Source of the DNA: Craterostigma plantagineum
Taxonomy: Eukaryota > Streptophyta > Magnoliopsida > Lamiales > Linderniaceae
DNA: 64,000 nucleotides
Direction of reading: 5' to 3'
NCBI GenBank assembly: GCA_027422505.1
Contig: JAPQWV010000309.1
Location: forward strand, 372,001 to 436,000
Shown here: one piece after another, positions 1 to 10,887 of the stretch
Layout: each line of letters starts with the position of its first letter
How positions within the stretch are numbered: position 1 is the stretch's first letter
Position numbers and translations under genes: made by a program
The notes under the pieces: generated by a model
Seen by the model: only the letters and a program-made list of their open reading frames with translations
What the model was told of the DNA's origin: nothing
The model's database searches: none

Positions 1-430
1 CCTAATTCATATTATTCTATTATTAAATCAATTCCAAATGATGACCATCGAAACCCTTGATATCATTTAGACACATTTTTATATCAAGAACCCAAGCTCT
101 CGTAATCTTTACGTTATTAAATCTCAAGTTTTTGATTGAAGACTTTCGAAGTCTTCATTAAGTGTCTCGACATCTTTGAGGGAAAGATATCGAAATCTTT
201 ATTGAATGAATCTCGACATTATATTTGGTTTTTTTTTTTTTTTTTTCCGGAATTCTTCTTTAACCATAATTTGATATTATTTAAATATTTCTTCCAACTT
301 GTTTAGTCATTTTAATTACACACATGAAATTTTCCAAACTTAAGAAAACCCTAGATAATTAATACTTAGAAAAATTCAAATACCATAACATTTACTTCTT
401 CACCACTTATCTCCTGGAGAACCTAGAACT
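1..430. other. AT-rich non-coding DNA
   Basis: No supportable gene is seen. The stretch is AT-rich and holds an 18-base T run at 229-246. If the coding-like relic to its right (minus strand) is a LINE fragment, this run could be its poly-A tail on the opposite strand, but the link is only positional. Confidence 0.5.
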
Positions 431-539
431 ATCATACTTTAGATACCTTATTCCATCTATACTTATGTTTTAAAGTGACATATGCATGCAGGAATTTATG
501 TAAATGCATAAAATTATGATATGAAATTTCAGTTCCTGA

Positions 540-1123
540 CAGCAGTCGTGCCAAGCTAGGTGGACCTCCGCGGTTACTCGCTTCCCGGTTGCTTTTGACG
601 CCAAGAACAACGTCAGAGAAGGACGGTCCGGGCCTAAGAAGTCCGGCCTGGGGGACCTCCGCTGGCAACTTAGCATGCGGTTCTGCTTCGGTAGTGCCGG
701 CGATCACGAGTGACTGTTGGGCGTTACCCATTGAAGCCCCAGGCTCATGGGCGAAATCTGTCGGCCCTATGCCCGAGTGCTGTAGTGTAGTGGCCCGACA
801 GGGTGAAGGGTGGCGGGCGACGGTACAGCTCAGTGGTAGGTCATCTTCAGAAGCGTCTTCTATGATTGGGGCATCACAGTGTTTGACCGGCGTCTCCTTA
901 TCAGTACAAGGCCCAATAGTCTCCAAGTACTTATCAGCAAAAGGCCCAATAAGGGAAGCCCTAGATGGGCTAGTATTCTTGTCCGGCCCAGTAACAATGG
1001 TCCCAGGTGAGGATTGGGCCTCCTCCATGGAAACCCTAGGCCCAAATCAGAGCAAGCCCTAGGCGCGGGGAGAGTGTGGCGCGCCACCTCTTCCACCGGT
1101 GGCTGGTCGGAGGCCATACTCAT
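540..1123 (-). pseudogene. Unidentified GC-rich coding-like relic, possibly LINE ORF1 N-terminus
   Basis: The minus strand of this GC-rich block has two overlapping open frames. One begins with MSMASDQPPVEE near 1123; the other is a Pro/Ser-rich frame beginning MEEAQSSPG at 1028 and containing SFSDVVLG. The block is sharply more GC-rich than the AT-rich DNA to its left. The SFxDVV-like motif and low-complexity N-terminus recall the start of plant LINE ORF1 proteins, but no reverse transcriptase, DUF4283 or zinc knuckle is present, so this is a weak guess. It ends abruptly where copia gag sequence begins (about 1122), so one element probably truncated the other. A fragment of an ordinary gene first exon is an alternative. 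Confidence 0.25.
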
Positions 1124-1827
1124 ACAAGACTGTTGTGAAGTGGCGCTTGAAGGAGAAAAGAAGAAACCTACGGAAATGAAAGGCGCTCAATTTAATGAGT
1201 TGGACAAGAAAGCCATATAGGCTATTATCTTAAATCTCTCTTACGAGGTTTTATAATAAGTTGCCACGGAGACGACGGCCATGGGTATGTGGGATGCGTT
1301 AAAAGCGATCTACATGAAGAGTAAGGAGAATCGATTTTATTTAAAGCATAAGCTATACAGTATGAAAATGACGGAAGGTACTTCTATTCTTTCGCATCTC
1401 GATAAATTCGATTCCATCATTATTGATTTGGCGAACATAGAAGTCAAAGTGAAGGACGAAGATCAGGCCATAATATTGTTGTGTTCCCTTCCATCATCTT
1501 TAAATCATTTTCGTGACACTATAATATATGGGAAAAGATACAATATCATATACTAGTGTTAAATCTGCATCACAATCGAAGGAACAGATAGACAGGAAAA
1601 TTACGGGAGAAACAGGTGGTAGTCAGGCAGAAGGCCTGTTTGCACGGGGAAGACCAGAACGTAGAGACGCTGAAACTAGCAGATCTAAAGAAAGGTGGAA
1701 ATCCAGGTACAGAAATAAAGTCTGTAATTTTGGCAAGAAAAAGGGTCACATCAAAGCTGCTTGTTTTAAATTAAAAATAAGGAGAAAAATAATCAACAAT
1801 TTAATAAGCCCGTCGAAGCTAGTTTAG
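1122..1827 (+). pseudogene. copia gag remnant
   Basis: The frame runs through VALEGEKKKPTEMKGAQFN, hits a stop at about 1218-1220, then continues as MGMWDALKAIYMKSKENRF and ILSHLDKFDSIIIDLANIE, the UBN2-type copia capsid region. A later frame (1528-1827) carries the nucleocapsid. Its zinc knuckle reads CNFGKKKGHIKAAC: one of the two N-terminal cysteines of the CX2CX4HX4C pattern is gone, so zinc binding should be lost. The N-terminus of gag is missing. The protein would have packaged element RNA in virus-like particles. Confidence 0.85.
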
Positions 1828-3230
1828 CTGTTGATGAGAGCGACAGAACTATTTTTGTAGCAACTACAAATATTGCTAGGTCTGATAATGAGTGGATCTT
1901 TTATTCAGGTTGTTCTTACCACATAAGTCGGCATCGGGATTGTTTTTCCACATGAAAATTTTGATGGTGGATGTGTCTTAATGGGAAATGATGCTCTGTG
2001 TAAAGTTGTTGGTAAAGGCACAGTAGGATCAAGATGTTTGACGGAATCATCCGAACGCTCACAGAAGTCAGACATGTTCCAGATATGAAGAGAAATCTTA
2101 TCTCTTTAGGCACACTTGAATCTCAAGGGTGCAAGTTCTCAGGTGAAGGTGGAGTTTTAAAGATTGCCAGAGGTGTCCTTGTCGTGATGAAAGCTTGGAG
2201 GTCTGGAAATTTATATATTTTGCAGGGAATTAATGTTACAGGTTCCGCTGCAGTTTCGACATCCCGGAGGTTGATACCACGAGATTATGGCATATGGAAC
2301 TTGGACACATGGGAGAAAAAGACTTGACGATTTTAAGCAAGCGGGGCCTACTTTGTGGTCAAAGTACTAGTAGATGGACTTTTGCGAACACTGTATTTTT
2401 GGGATGCAGAAACAAGTTAGCTTCAATTCGCCAGCAGTCCACAAGACAGAAGGTACTTTGGACTATATTCATTATGATGTATGGGGTCCTTGTCGTGTTC
2501 CGTCCAAAGGTGGTGCAAGATATATGTGACTGGTGATTTTTCGAGGAAAGTCTAGGTCTATTTTCTTAAACAGAAAACTGATATTTTCTAACATTTAAAC
2601 AATGGAAATCTTTGATCGAAAAGCAGAAAGAATAACAGATCAAGCGCATGCGGACAGATAATGGCTTAGTTTCGCGGAAGCGAGTTCAACGAATTTTGCA
2701 AGAATGAAGTCATTGCTCGACATCACACTATTCGAATGACGCCTCAACAAAATGGTGTCACCGGCCGCATAATCGGACGCTTTTAGAGAGAGCTCGATGT
2801 ATGATCTCCAACGCTGGGTTGACAAATGATTTTTGGGCTGAAGCTATCACCGCGGCATGTTATATTGTCAACCACTCACCGTGTTCACCGATCAGTTTGA
2901 AGACTCCTGAGGAAGTATGGTCAGGTACTTCTACTGATTACTCCAACTTAAGAATATTTGGGTGCCCAGCTTATATGCACGTAAACGAGGGAAAGTTAGA
3001 GCCTAGAGCTAAGAAGTGTATTTTTCTAGGTTACGCTTCAGGGGTGAAATGATATAGACTTCATAATCCTGATCCCAAGTCACACAAATTTGTAATTAGC
3101 AGAGATGTTACTTTTGACGAGTCTTCTATGTTACATTCTTCAAAAGAGTCTACTAATTCTTCTAATCAAGAAAAGAACTACCGAAGATATCTTGGTGAAG
3201 TTGCCACATATGAAATTGAGCACAACTTTA
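1828..3230 (+). pseudogene. copia protease and integrase remnant
   Basis: After gag the sequence reads EWIFYSGCSYHISRHRD at about 1889-1940. This is the copia protease site, normally WxxDSGCSxH, with the catalytic Asp replaced by Tyr. It is followed by the stretch leading to integrase (VRHVPDMKRNLISLGTL, about 2080) and the GAG-pre-integrase motif (LGHMGEKDLTILSKRGLL, about 2300). The integrase core is fragmentary. The clearest part is 2801-3052: NDFWAEAITAACYIVNHSP and FGCPAYMHVNEGK, ending at a stop. Several frameshifts and stops separate these blocks. The enzyme set would have processed the polyprotein and inserted element cDNA. Confidence 0.85.
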
Positions 3231-3371
3231 AAGAAACGGCCCACTTTCATTATTATCATTTAATAATTTAGTAGAATTTAATTCGAATTTGACTAATTTC
3301 TGGAAACTAGGAGGCGTTGAAAACAAAGAAATTGTTGGAGTTCTTGTTTCTATCGAGTCCCAATACGCTTG

Positions 3372-3590
3372 ATGGTGCTAGAACCTTCTTCAGATATGTT
3401 TTTGCTGGTATTGACCCAGATTTGGAACGAGAAGGGGCTAGGGTTATGAACTTATAATTTGATTATCGAGTCGATTCCATGATTATAAGTTCATTCCATA
3501 CCGAATCAGGGCGGAATAGGGTTATATACATTCTCAAGGGATCATTCGAGCATATCTTTCGAGATCCACCCTACAATATGGGGTAAAAAA
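3372..3590 (+). other. Probable nuclear plastid DNA insertion (psbB 3' end to psbT)
   Basis: Translation at about 3378-3428 gives ARTFFRYVFAGIDPDLE, closely matching the C-terminal region of the photosystem II CP47 protein (psbB), recalled as ARTLFRDVFAGIDPDLD. About 90 bases further on, 3520-3590 resembles a decayed psbT: a VYTF-like start, an FRDPP-like stretch where psbT has FREPP, and a terminal GTAAAAAA. psbB and psbT are adjacent in plastid genomes, so one short NUPT explains both. It lies between copia integrase and RT and seems to interrupt the element. psbB is truncated after PDLE. The link to psbB is strong by motif; the psbT part is weaker. Confidence 0.6.
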
Positions 3591-5382
3591 GCCAAAATAA
3601 GTGAGGATAGTGTACACAACAAGGTGGATCTAGACAGCCAATCGATCAACAAAGATTTTTCAGATGAGCCTGCGACGAGTTCAACAGATCAAGATGAGGC
3701 AGAGCCAGAACCTGATTCAGATCCTGTTGAAGATGAAAGCGCCGAGGAGGAATATTCTATGGCCAGAGATAGGGATAGACGGGAGATTCGACTACATGCT
3801 TTATCAGTGGCACAAGAAACAGGTGGAGGCCGGAACCTTGTACCTATTCAGACGCAATAAGTGATGTAAACTCTGATAAGTGGCTGGTAACGATGAATGA
3901 AGAAATGGAGTCTCTGCACAAGAATGGTACATGGATTCTTGTGACGCTGTCGAAGTAAAAGAAAATAGTCGGATCTAAGTGGATCTTTAAGAAAAAGAAG
4001 GTTTAGCTGGTTCTGAGGATGCAAGGTATAAGGCACGAATAGTCGCGAAAGGGTATAGTTGGTACAAGGTGTTGATTTTAATAATGTATTCTCACATGTC
4101 GTTAGACATAGCTCTATTCGTGTATTACTTGCATTCGTTGCCATGTATGATTTGGAGTTAGAACAGCTTGATGTCAAGACGGCGTTCTTACTGGCGATTT
4201 AGATGAACAGATTTATATGAAGCAACCTGAAGGCTTCATAGTTGAAGAAAAAGAAGACCAAGTTTGTTTACTGAAGAAATCCTTATACGGATTAAAGCAG
4301 TCTCCAAGACAGTGGTATAAACGGTTTGATTCTTTCATGTTGGATCATGGTTTCTCCAGTAGCAGGTTGTGTTTACTTCCGGAAGTTAAATGACAGTTCG
4401 TTCATTTCTCTATTGTTATATTTTCATGACATGCTCATTGCAGCTAAGAGTCTTGTAGAAATTCACCAATTGAAGGCCTTATTGAACAATGAATTTGAAA
4501 TGAAGGATTTACGAGCAGCTAAGAAGATTCTTGGTATGGAGATTAAACGTGATAGAGGAGCTGGTAAGTTACACCTGACCCAGAAAAATTACCTCAAGAA
4601 GGTTTTGGAGAGATTTGGCTTGAACAATGCCAAACCAGTCAGCACTCATCTTGCTAGCCATTTTAGGCTAAGCGCTGCTCAGTCACCATCATCAGATGAC
4701 GAAGAAGCAATCGCACGAGTTTCTTACTCGAGTGCACTCGGCAACATTATGTATGCAATGATACGTACACGTCCTGATATTTCACAGGCTGTTAGTGTTG
4801 TTAAGGTATATGGCTAATGCAGGAAAAGAACACTGGCAAGCAGTAGTGGATTCTCAGATACTTGAAGGGTATGCTAACCTTTTGTTTGGAGTTCGGCAGA
4901 AACAGTGACACTCTTGTTGGCTTCGTCGATTCAGACTACGCAGGCGACCTCGATAAACGATGATCTCTTACTGGTTATGTATTTTGTATTGGAGGTTGTG
5001 CAGTTAGCTGAAAAGCTACTCCACAGCACGTAGTGGCGCTATCTACTACTGAGCAGAATACATGGCAGTTACTGACGCGATCAAGGAAGCATTATGGTTG
5101 ACGGGGTTATTCAGCGAATTAACTCGGAATCAGGGAGTTATTACGATTTTCTTTGATTGTCAAAGTGCAATTCATTTGACCAAGGATCAGATGTATCACG
5201 AAATGACTAAGCATATTGATGTCAAATATCATTTTATTCGTGATATCGTTGCGGATAAGAATGTGTTTATCAAGAAGATCAACGTGAAGAATAATCCTGC
5301 GGATATGTTTACGAAGACTCTTCCAGTTTCCAAGTTCAAGCAATGCTTGGACTTAATTGGTGTTTCAGAAATGGTGAAGTAG
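3591..5382 (+). pseudogene. copia reverse transcriptase and RNase H remnant
   Basis: An acidic linker (DQDEAEPEPDSDPVEDE) leads into RVT_2 motifs across frames: WIFKKK, RYKARIVAKGY, LEQLDVKTAFL, IYMKQPEGF, LLKKSLYGLKQSPRQWYKRFD. The catalytic box reads LLLYFHDMLIA (about 4410-4440) where active copia RTs have YVDD, so the enzyme should be dead. 4326-4817 is the longest open RT piece, and 5062-5382 the RNase H tail (KEALWLTGLF, TKHIDVKYHFIRD, NPADMFTKTLP). The stop is TAG at 5380-5382. Several frameshifts separate the blocks. Confidence 0.9.
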
Positions 5383-5456
5383 CCCGTCAGGGGCTAAGGT
5401 CGGAGGGAGATAAAGGTATTCGAAATTAAGGTGGAGTGATTTCTGGAATCAAGCTC

Positions 5457-5468
5457 AAGGTGGAGATT
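5457..5468 (+). promoter_or_regulatory. Polypurine tract of the copia element
   Basis: AAGGTGGAGATT lies directly before the TGTTGGG start of the 3' LTR. This is the position and composition of the plus-strand primer of Tork-type copia elements. Confidence 0.75.
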
Positions 5469-5939
5469 TGTTGGGTGAGCTTGTTTCTTTAACCATTCAA
5501 AATTCAACTAATATAGCTGGAAAGGAAAAGTGGGCGCCTAATACAAAAAACAAGAAGCAAAGAAAGCTGCGCCAAAATTCGGTCAAAAGTTGATTACTTG
5601 TCAGTTCACATGCAAAATCAATGCCGATGTATGCCTATAAATTGCAGTTGAATCGAAGAGAAAGAACGCCACCAGATACAGCAAGATCTCTCTCGCCTCA
5701 TACCATTTTCTTTTGAGCTTATTCCTAGTTGTGTAGCTGCTTTTGTATCACGTCAGTGCACGTGTCTGTAATCACTCCACATAATAAAGAAGTTCTACCT
5801 CCGGCCCGTGGACGTAGGTCATGCTGACCAAACCATATAAATCTCGTGTTCACTGTCCAAATTTATTTTTCGTTTCTTTTATTTATTATCGTCATTTTCG
5901 GGCAAATATATTTATCGGAGATCTCCGCATATCCTAACA
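5469..5939 (+). repeat. 3' LTR of the copia element
   Basis: The LTR runs from TGTTGGG to TCCTAACA, with short inverted ends, and is about 471 bp. It follows the polypurine tract. It contains CGGCCCGTGGACGTAGG at 5802-5818, a motif also found in the gypsy LTRs of this window. No partner 5' LTR is present, so a target duplication cannot be tested. Confidence 0.8.
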
Positions 5940-6981
5940 CTTTCCATAATTGGTTCTTAACGGCTCTTGGAGTGTTTGGGGGAGCTCTTGGTGTCATTTG
6001 ATACGATATATTTTGCCATTGATAGACTTCACTTTGAGGTACTTATTATTTTTATATATTATCAATATTTATTCTTTTCATTATTTTAACTACTAAAAAA
6101 CTATATTAAGAAATATTATATATACTGGTATTTTTAGCATATCCTATTAATGTGCAATAAAATAAATTAATCTATTGTACGTGATTTTAATAATTTATAT
6201 ACTATCAATTGAATGAGACAGTTTTTACGAGGTTAAAAGGCTACGTGATTTAATAACTTTTTATATTTTTTAATAGTTACTAATAGAGAAAAATTTGATC
6301 GGTTAATTGACATACCATTTCCCAAATTTATCCACATTAGGCTTTTATAAAAGAGTATAGATATTAGAGATAAATAATTTCATTTATTTTCATTATAAGC
6401 ATATTTTTTAAAATTACAAACACGAAATAAAATGTTACAAGCTACCATTCAACCTTCAAAATCTTCATTCTTAGCTTAACTACAAAAATTTTTAAATGAC
6501 CCCTCTCTAGACTACATACATCTACTCATTTAAAATAGTAATATTCAACTTACTAGTTCATAGTAATTATTAAATCTTCGAAGTTTTCTAAATTAGACTT
6601 GTCCTTTTTAAATGTTTTTCGTTTCGTTTACTCCGTGCATATAGTTGACGGTGAGGTTCAGAAGCGATTTGTATCGTACTGAATTGAAACGTGGGAAAGA
6701 CGGAACATATATGTATACATGCGCTAAATAATCAAGTAATGTCGATTGAACCTCGTACACCGACCAGCATGAGCAAAGACTCCTCGAAATGAAATATCAA
6801 GAGCCAAAAAATACCCAACATTGTGCTAGTTAAGAAAAAAAAAAAGGCATTCATGGTCAATAGCATACTCAATAAATACAATTTACACATATATAGATAG
6901 CAGCGTCACCACTCAAGATGGACTCTAAACCTCAAACGTATAAATACTATTACACAAATCTCTACAACAGTAGGCAGACTC
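5940..6981. other. Intergenic AT-rich DNA downstream of the kinase gene
   Basis: AT-rich sequence between the copia LTR and the kinase stop codon. Nothing beyond the probable 3' UTR and polyadenylation region of the minus-strand kinase gene (its proximal end, above about 6800) can be supported. Confidence 0.5.
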
Positions 6982-8955
6982 TCACCTCACCTTTTGCACC
7001 GCCGTCCCTTTGCGCTCGGCCGAATCATATCCAACGACGGGCGACTTGAGCATCGGTTCGACCCGAACAACCTCGGGCCTCAAGTGCGACCTCACCCGTC
7101 CCTTTGTGTTCTGAAGGTCTTCGAGCGTAGACAGAACGTCGGCCATTCGAGGCCTCAGCTTAGGCTCGTTGCTCAAGCACTGTAGGGCCACCGTAGAGGC
7201 TGCGAGGGCCGCCTTCTGAGGGTATTGTCCCTCGAGCTTAGTGTCCATAATACGAAATAGGCTCCTCTTATTGCTCAAATAGGGTTTGGCCCAATCCACC
7301 AAGTTCTGCTCCACCCCGACTTTCGTCCTGTCCAGCGCCCTTCGACCCGAGAGGAGCTCGAGGAGGACCACCCCGAAGCTATACACATCGCTCTTCGCCG
7401 ACAATCGACCTGTTCAAGGGTGAAATTGTCATTTTCCACTCTCGAGCTTCTAATCTGTTGAGATTATAAAAATGTCCCACGTCGAACAGATTGAACTTTC
7501 ATAATGAATTATATATATATAATATATATATATATATATCCTATAAGGTTTTGACTTGCATACCCACTTCGGTATAACCTAGTCCACTAATTTTAGACAT
7601 GTGTCCTCTTACACAGTACCCTACAATAACCCATTTTAGGTGCAATTCAATCAATATCAGTGCCACATGTCACACAATGAGTGGACTTGGGTACCCGAGT
7701 GGGTAGGCAAGACAAGGCCTATATATCAAGAGTGCAGCACCATAATTGGTTTTAGGATGAAATCCTCAATTTCTAATATTTGCTTGGTGACCTGTGGCTA
7801 CGTATTCGGGTGCAGCGTATCCCTGCGTGCCCATGACTTGGGTCGACACGTGGGTTCGGTCGCCAGTGGGACCCGCCTTGGCCAGGCCGAAATCAGACAG
7901 CTTGGCGTTGAAGTCCTATTTTCGCGATAAGGAAACGAAACGGTTTGAGCTAATTTTGGAAGATTTGTTTAATTTATTCAAACGGATTTGACGAGAAAAA
8001 AAAAAAAACTAAATACATAAATAAACGTACCGAATCTAACAGAACGTTTGAGGCCTTGAAATCCCGATAAATGACTTGCTCTTCTGCTTCGTGCAAGAAC
8101 GAAAGCCCGCGAGCGGCGCCAATCGCCACCTTCATCCTCGTAGCCCAAGATAGCGGCTGCGGTCCTCCTGAAAAACATCAATTGATTTTTATTTTCTTTA
8201 GAGAAAATCTTCTTTACATCATCATAAGGTATGATTGATAACTGTGCGAGGAAAATACTTACTTCTGAACAAATGATTCTCCAGGCTTCCTTTAGGCATG
8301 AACTCATACACCAAAAGCCTATTTTCGCCCTCAGAGCAATACCCAATCAGCTTAACCAAGTTTGGGTGATGCAATTGCCCCAAATAGTTAACTTCCGTCT
8401 GCCAATCAAATCAATCAATCACAAGATCTTAAACATGGAATCAATTGATTGACCCATCAATTTCTATACGTAGTAGATACATACCAGCCATTCCTTGTGG
8501 CCTTGAAAACCCTCGGGCTTCAGCTTCTTAACTGCTATGACGAGGCCCGAGCCCGGCCTCGACGGAGTTAGGGTTTGCTGGTCGATCCATCCCTTGAAGA
8601 CGCAGCCGAATCCGCCTTCGCCGAGGAGGCTGTCCGGCCGGAAATTTCTGGTGGCGGCCCTCAGTTCGTTGAAGGAGAAGGGCTTAACGTGGGGAGAGGA
8701 GAGAATCTCAGCTTCAGATCTTGGAGTAGGTAGGCTCTCGCCGCTGCTTTTTCTGCTGTAAGAAGAAGATTGCGCCGAACAGCTACAGTTGCTGTTGCTG
8801 TTCTTGCTTGGAATTCTTGATGTTTCTGCACAATTTTACAACGATTGAGAAACTTGACAAGGAGGAAGGGGAGATAGAGGTGACGCTAAATTACCAGCAG
8901 TTGAGTTAGTCTGAGCAGCGCCGATTTTTGCCGATGAAGCGAAGCAATTACCCAT
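6982..8955 (-). CDS. Receptor-like cytoplasmic kinase, subfamily VII (PBS1-like)
   Basis: Six exons join in frame: 8955-8895, 8825-8485, 8398-8263, 8167-8031, 7915-7792 and 7409-6982. They total 1227 nt (408 residues), and every intron is GT..AG. The N-terminus MGNCFASS has Gly2 and Cys4, a typical myristoylation/palmitoylation signal, so plasma-membrane anchoring is likely. Kinase features: P-loop GEGGFG at residues 89-94, catalytic Lys120 in VIAVK, Asp215 in YRDFK, DFG at 233-235, and activation segment [21 protein letters not shown]. The C-terminal tail is basic. Family members phosphorylate Ser/Thr downstream of receptor kinases in immunity or growth. [12 protein letters not shown] resembles the PBL2/PBL3 group. 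No break is seen, and it sits alone among transposons. Confidence 0.93.
7510..7540. repeat. TA microsatellite in kinase intron 5
   Basis: Alternating TA repeats lie just left of the small inverted-repeat element in the same 382-bp intron. Confidence 0.7.
7555..7711. mobile_element. Small MITE-like inverted-repeat element in kinase intron 5
   Basis: The ends are imperfect inverted repeats of about 32 bp: CTTGCATACCCACTTCGG at the left, matching the reverse complement of the right end (CTTGCCTACCCACTCGGG). The element is about 157 bp with no coding capacity. A clean target duplication is not visible, so the superfamily is unassigned. It lies within the longest intron of the kinase gene and does not touch the splice sites. 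Confidence 0.55.
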
Positions 8956-9984
8956 GATTAATGATCAGCTAATTGATGGATTTGTTTTACAAGAAAAGGG
9001 GAAAAGGTGAATATGGGGTTTGCATAAATATCTGAAAAGGGCATCCTTTTCTTTGAGAATGTTCTCGTGAAAAGATTGATGGATGGATAAGAAAGGTAAG
9101 AGAAAAGTTTTGGTAAGCTGCTTGGTTTGTGTTGCGTTGTGCTACACGGAACAGAGTGGGAAACTGCCGAGAACGAATGATGAAATGAGATGCTCAGTTG
9201 CCAATTTCACATTTGAAAATAAACTCGCAGGTTAGTTTGTTGTGACCCCACACAAGTACTATTTGACGTGTGTGCCACATTTTACTAACTTGAATTTACA
9301 GTTTTGACCCGATTTTGTAGGCAAAGAATCATTTTCTTAAAATAAAAAACGCCGCGTAGACCGAATTTCTCAGCACGCTGAAACACGTTCACACACACGC
9401 CTTTGGTTTATTTGTTCCTAATTATGTTGACTTGTCCATATTTCTCAATCAAATTATTTTTATATTTGATGAAGCCCATCATTTTACAAATGGTTTATTT
9501 GGTGTAGTGGGATTAATGATGGCAACTGTTGTGGCGAGGAGCCGCTTTGAGTTGAGTCTGTTGCCAAGTTAAATTAATTTAGTAGTGAAACGTGCTTGAA
9601 GAAAACTTTTATTTTATTTTATACTTCGTAAAGTGAAAGGAGAATGGTGTTTTCTTGTCTACCTATCTAAGATACTTGCAGTGAAGTTGTTTTTAAGGAT
9701 GTAAACAAGTAAGAATTCAAGTCAGTTTTTAGGCTCAAGCTCGAAAATTATTTTTAGACTCAAACTCGAAATCGACAAGTCATTTTCTCGATGATAAGCA
9801 TGTATTTTCCAATATTGATTTTATGTTTCTAATCATGTTGACAAACAACACCTTGAGTTGATTAATTTGCCTTCGAATTCGATAGTCAAGTAATTGCTCT
9901 CCATAAATTGAACGATTATGCACTCAGGTTAAAATTGCAGAGTTAGAGGGGAGTATATATTATTTTTAAAATTTAAACTTGAGT
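8956..9984. other. Upstream region of the kinase gene
   Basis: This 1-kb non-coding stretch lies between the kinase start codon (8955, transcribed leftward) and the 5' LTR of the gypsy element. It must contain the kinase promoter and 5' UTR. I do not see a TATA box or other element I could place with confidence. Confidence 0.45.
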
Positions 9985-10678
9985 ATAGGGGTAACCTTTA
10001 ACCCAGCATTCCTCCTAATCGTACTACCTGAAGAAAGTGACTTAGCGGACATATTGACAGATGGGGCAAACCCCTGGGTATCTGTGACTATGTACGGAAA
10101 AAGTAGATGAGTGCTGACGGGGAAATAGTCTAGGTGGGAAATATTGGATCTGACCGACCAAGGGACACGTGGGGCATGGTGAGTGGTCGACATGGTGAGC
10201 AGGAAGGAGGCGCGCCAGTCTGACATCCGTACGCCTGCAGGTGCTGTCTCTCCTATGAGGTACCAAACGTCACTATTATGTGGTCCCGTAGGACTGCCAG
10301 CTGGGACGACAAGGAGAAAACGTGTATATGTGAATAAAGGAGAAAAGGGAAGGAGGAGAGAGAACGGATTCATTACAAGACACTTAGAGAAATATTATAT
10401 TCATCTTCTTCATTCTCTTTAACGCCATTAACACACTGTAACGAGCGAAGTGAGCTTGAGGGTGTATTTCCGACTGTGACTAGTGGATACTATTTCCGGC
10501 GGCCCGTGGACGTAGGACACCTGTCCGAACCACGTACATCTGTGTCTCTGTCACTTCTTTCTATCTCAGCACCAAAATATAGATCCTAAAAGACACTAAA
10601 AACGCAAGTCCTTGCTCATTTCACCCATCACCACTCTTCCCGGACAAAATACTGTTGATCGGGGTCGTACCCGCATCA
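9985..10678 (+). repeat. 5' LTR of the Tat element
   Basis: Starts at ATAGGGGTAACC and ends GCATCA just before the PBS. The 3' copy starts TGATAGGGG, so this LTR has lost or altered its first few bases. It carries CGGCCCGTGGACGTAGG at 10500-10516. A clear target duplication is not seen. Confidence 0.9.
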
Positions 10679-10680
10679 AA

Positions 10681-10698
10681 TGGCGCCGTCTGTGGGAA
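10681..10698 (+). promoter_or_regulatory. Primer binding site of the Tat element
   Basis: TGGCGCCGTCTGTGGGAA begins two bases after the LTR. The first nine bases match the 3' end complement typical of plant tRNA-Asp primers; the rest diverges, so the primer identity is inferred. Confidence 0.7.
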
Positions 10699-10887
10699 AG
10701 ATGGTCTGAGACGTGAGAGTGCTGGGCAGTAATAGCAAGGAAGGCAGGCTGTTTTGGGCCTGTTTGAAGATAAGGCAAGGAAGGTAAACCGAGTTCGTGT
10801 CTGACCGAAGGCGAGACGTGAGAGAGACCATAGAAAGCGACTGTCGTCAGAAGCGCAGTAAGCCTTAAGGACGTACAGAAGTTGGCT

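Larger units (their letters stand above)
1122..5939 (+). mobile_element. Degenerate Ty1/copia (Tork/Tnt1-like) retrotransposon lacking its 5' LTR
   Basis: Pieces of gag, protease, integrase, reverse transcriptase and RNase H occur in the copia order (integrase before RT), followed by a polypurine tract and a 3' LTR. Phrases such as VRHVPDMKRNLISLGTL and HMGEKDLTILSKRGLL are characteristic of the Tnt1/Tork branch. No matching 5' LTR or primer binding site is found upstream; the element starts inside gag beside an unrelated minus-strand relic. Reading frames are broken repeatedly, and both protease and RT active sites are substituted, so this is an old dead copy. Confidence 0.9.

Noticed and set aside
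3664..3864. Second overlapping frame in the copia linker
   Set aside because: It is the +1 shadow of the acidic linker frame at 3624-3860 and has no copia wording.
9985..9990. Target site duplication of the Tat element
   Set aside because: The 5' LTR start is altered (TATAGGGG against TGATAGGGG), and the flanks (TTGAG and AGTAG) do not match convincingly.
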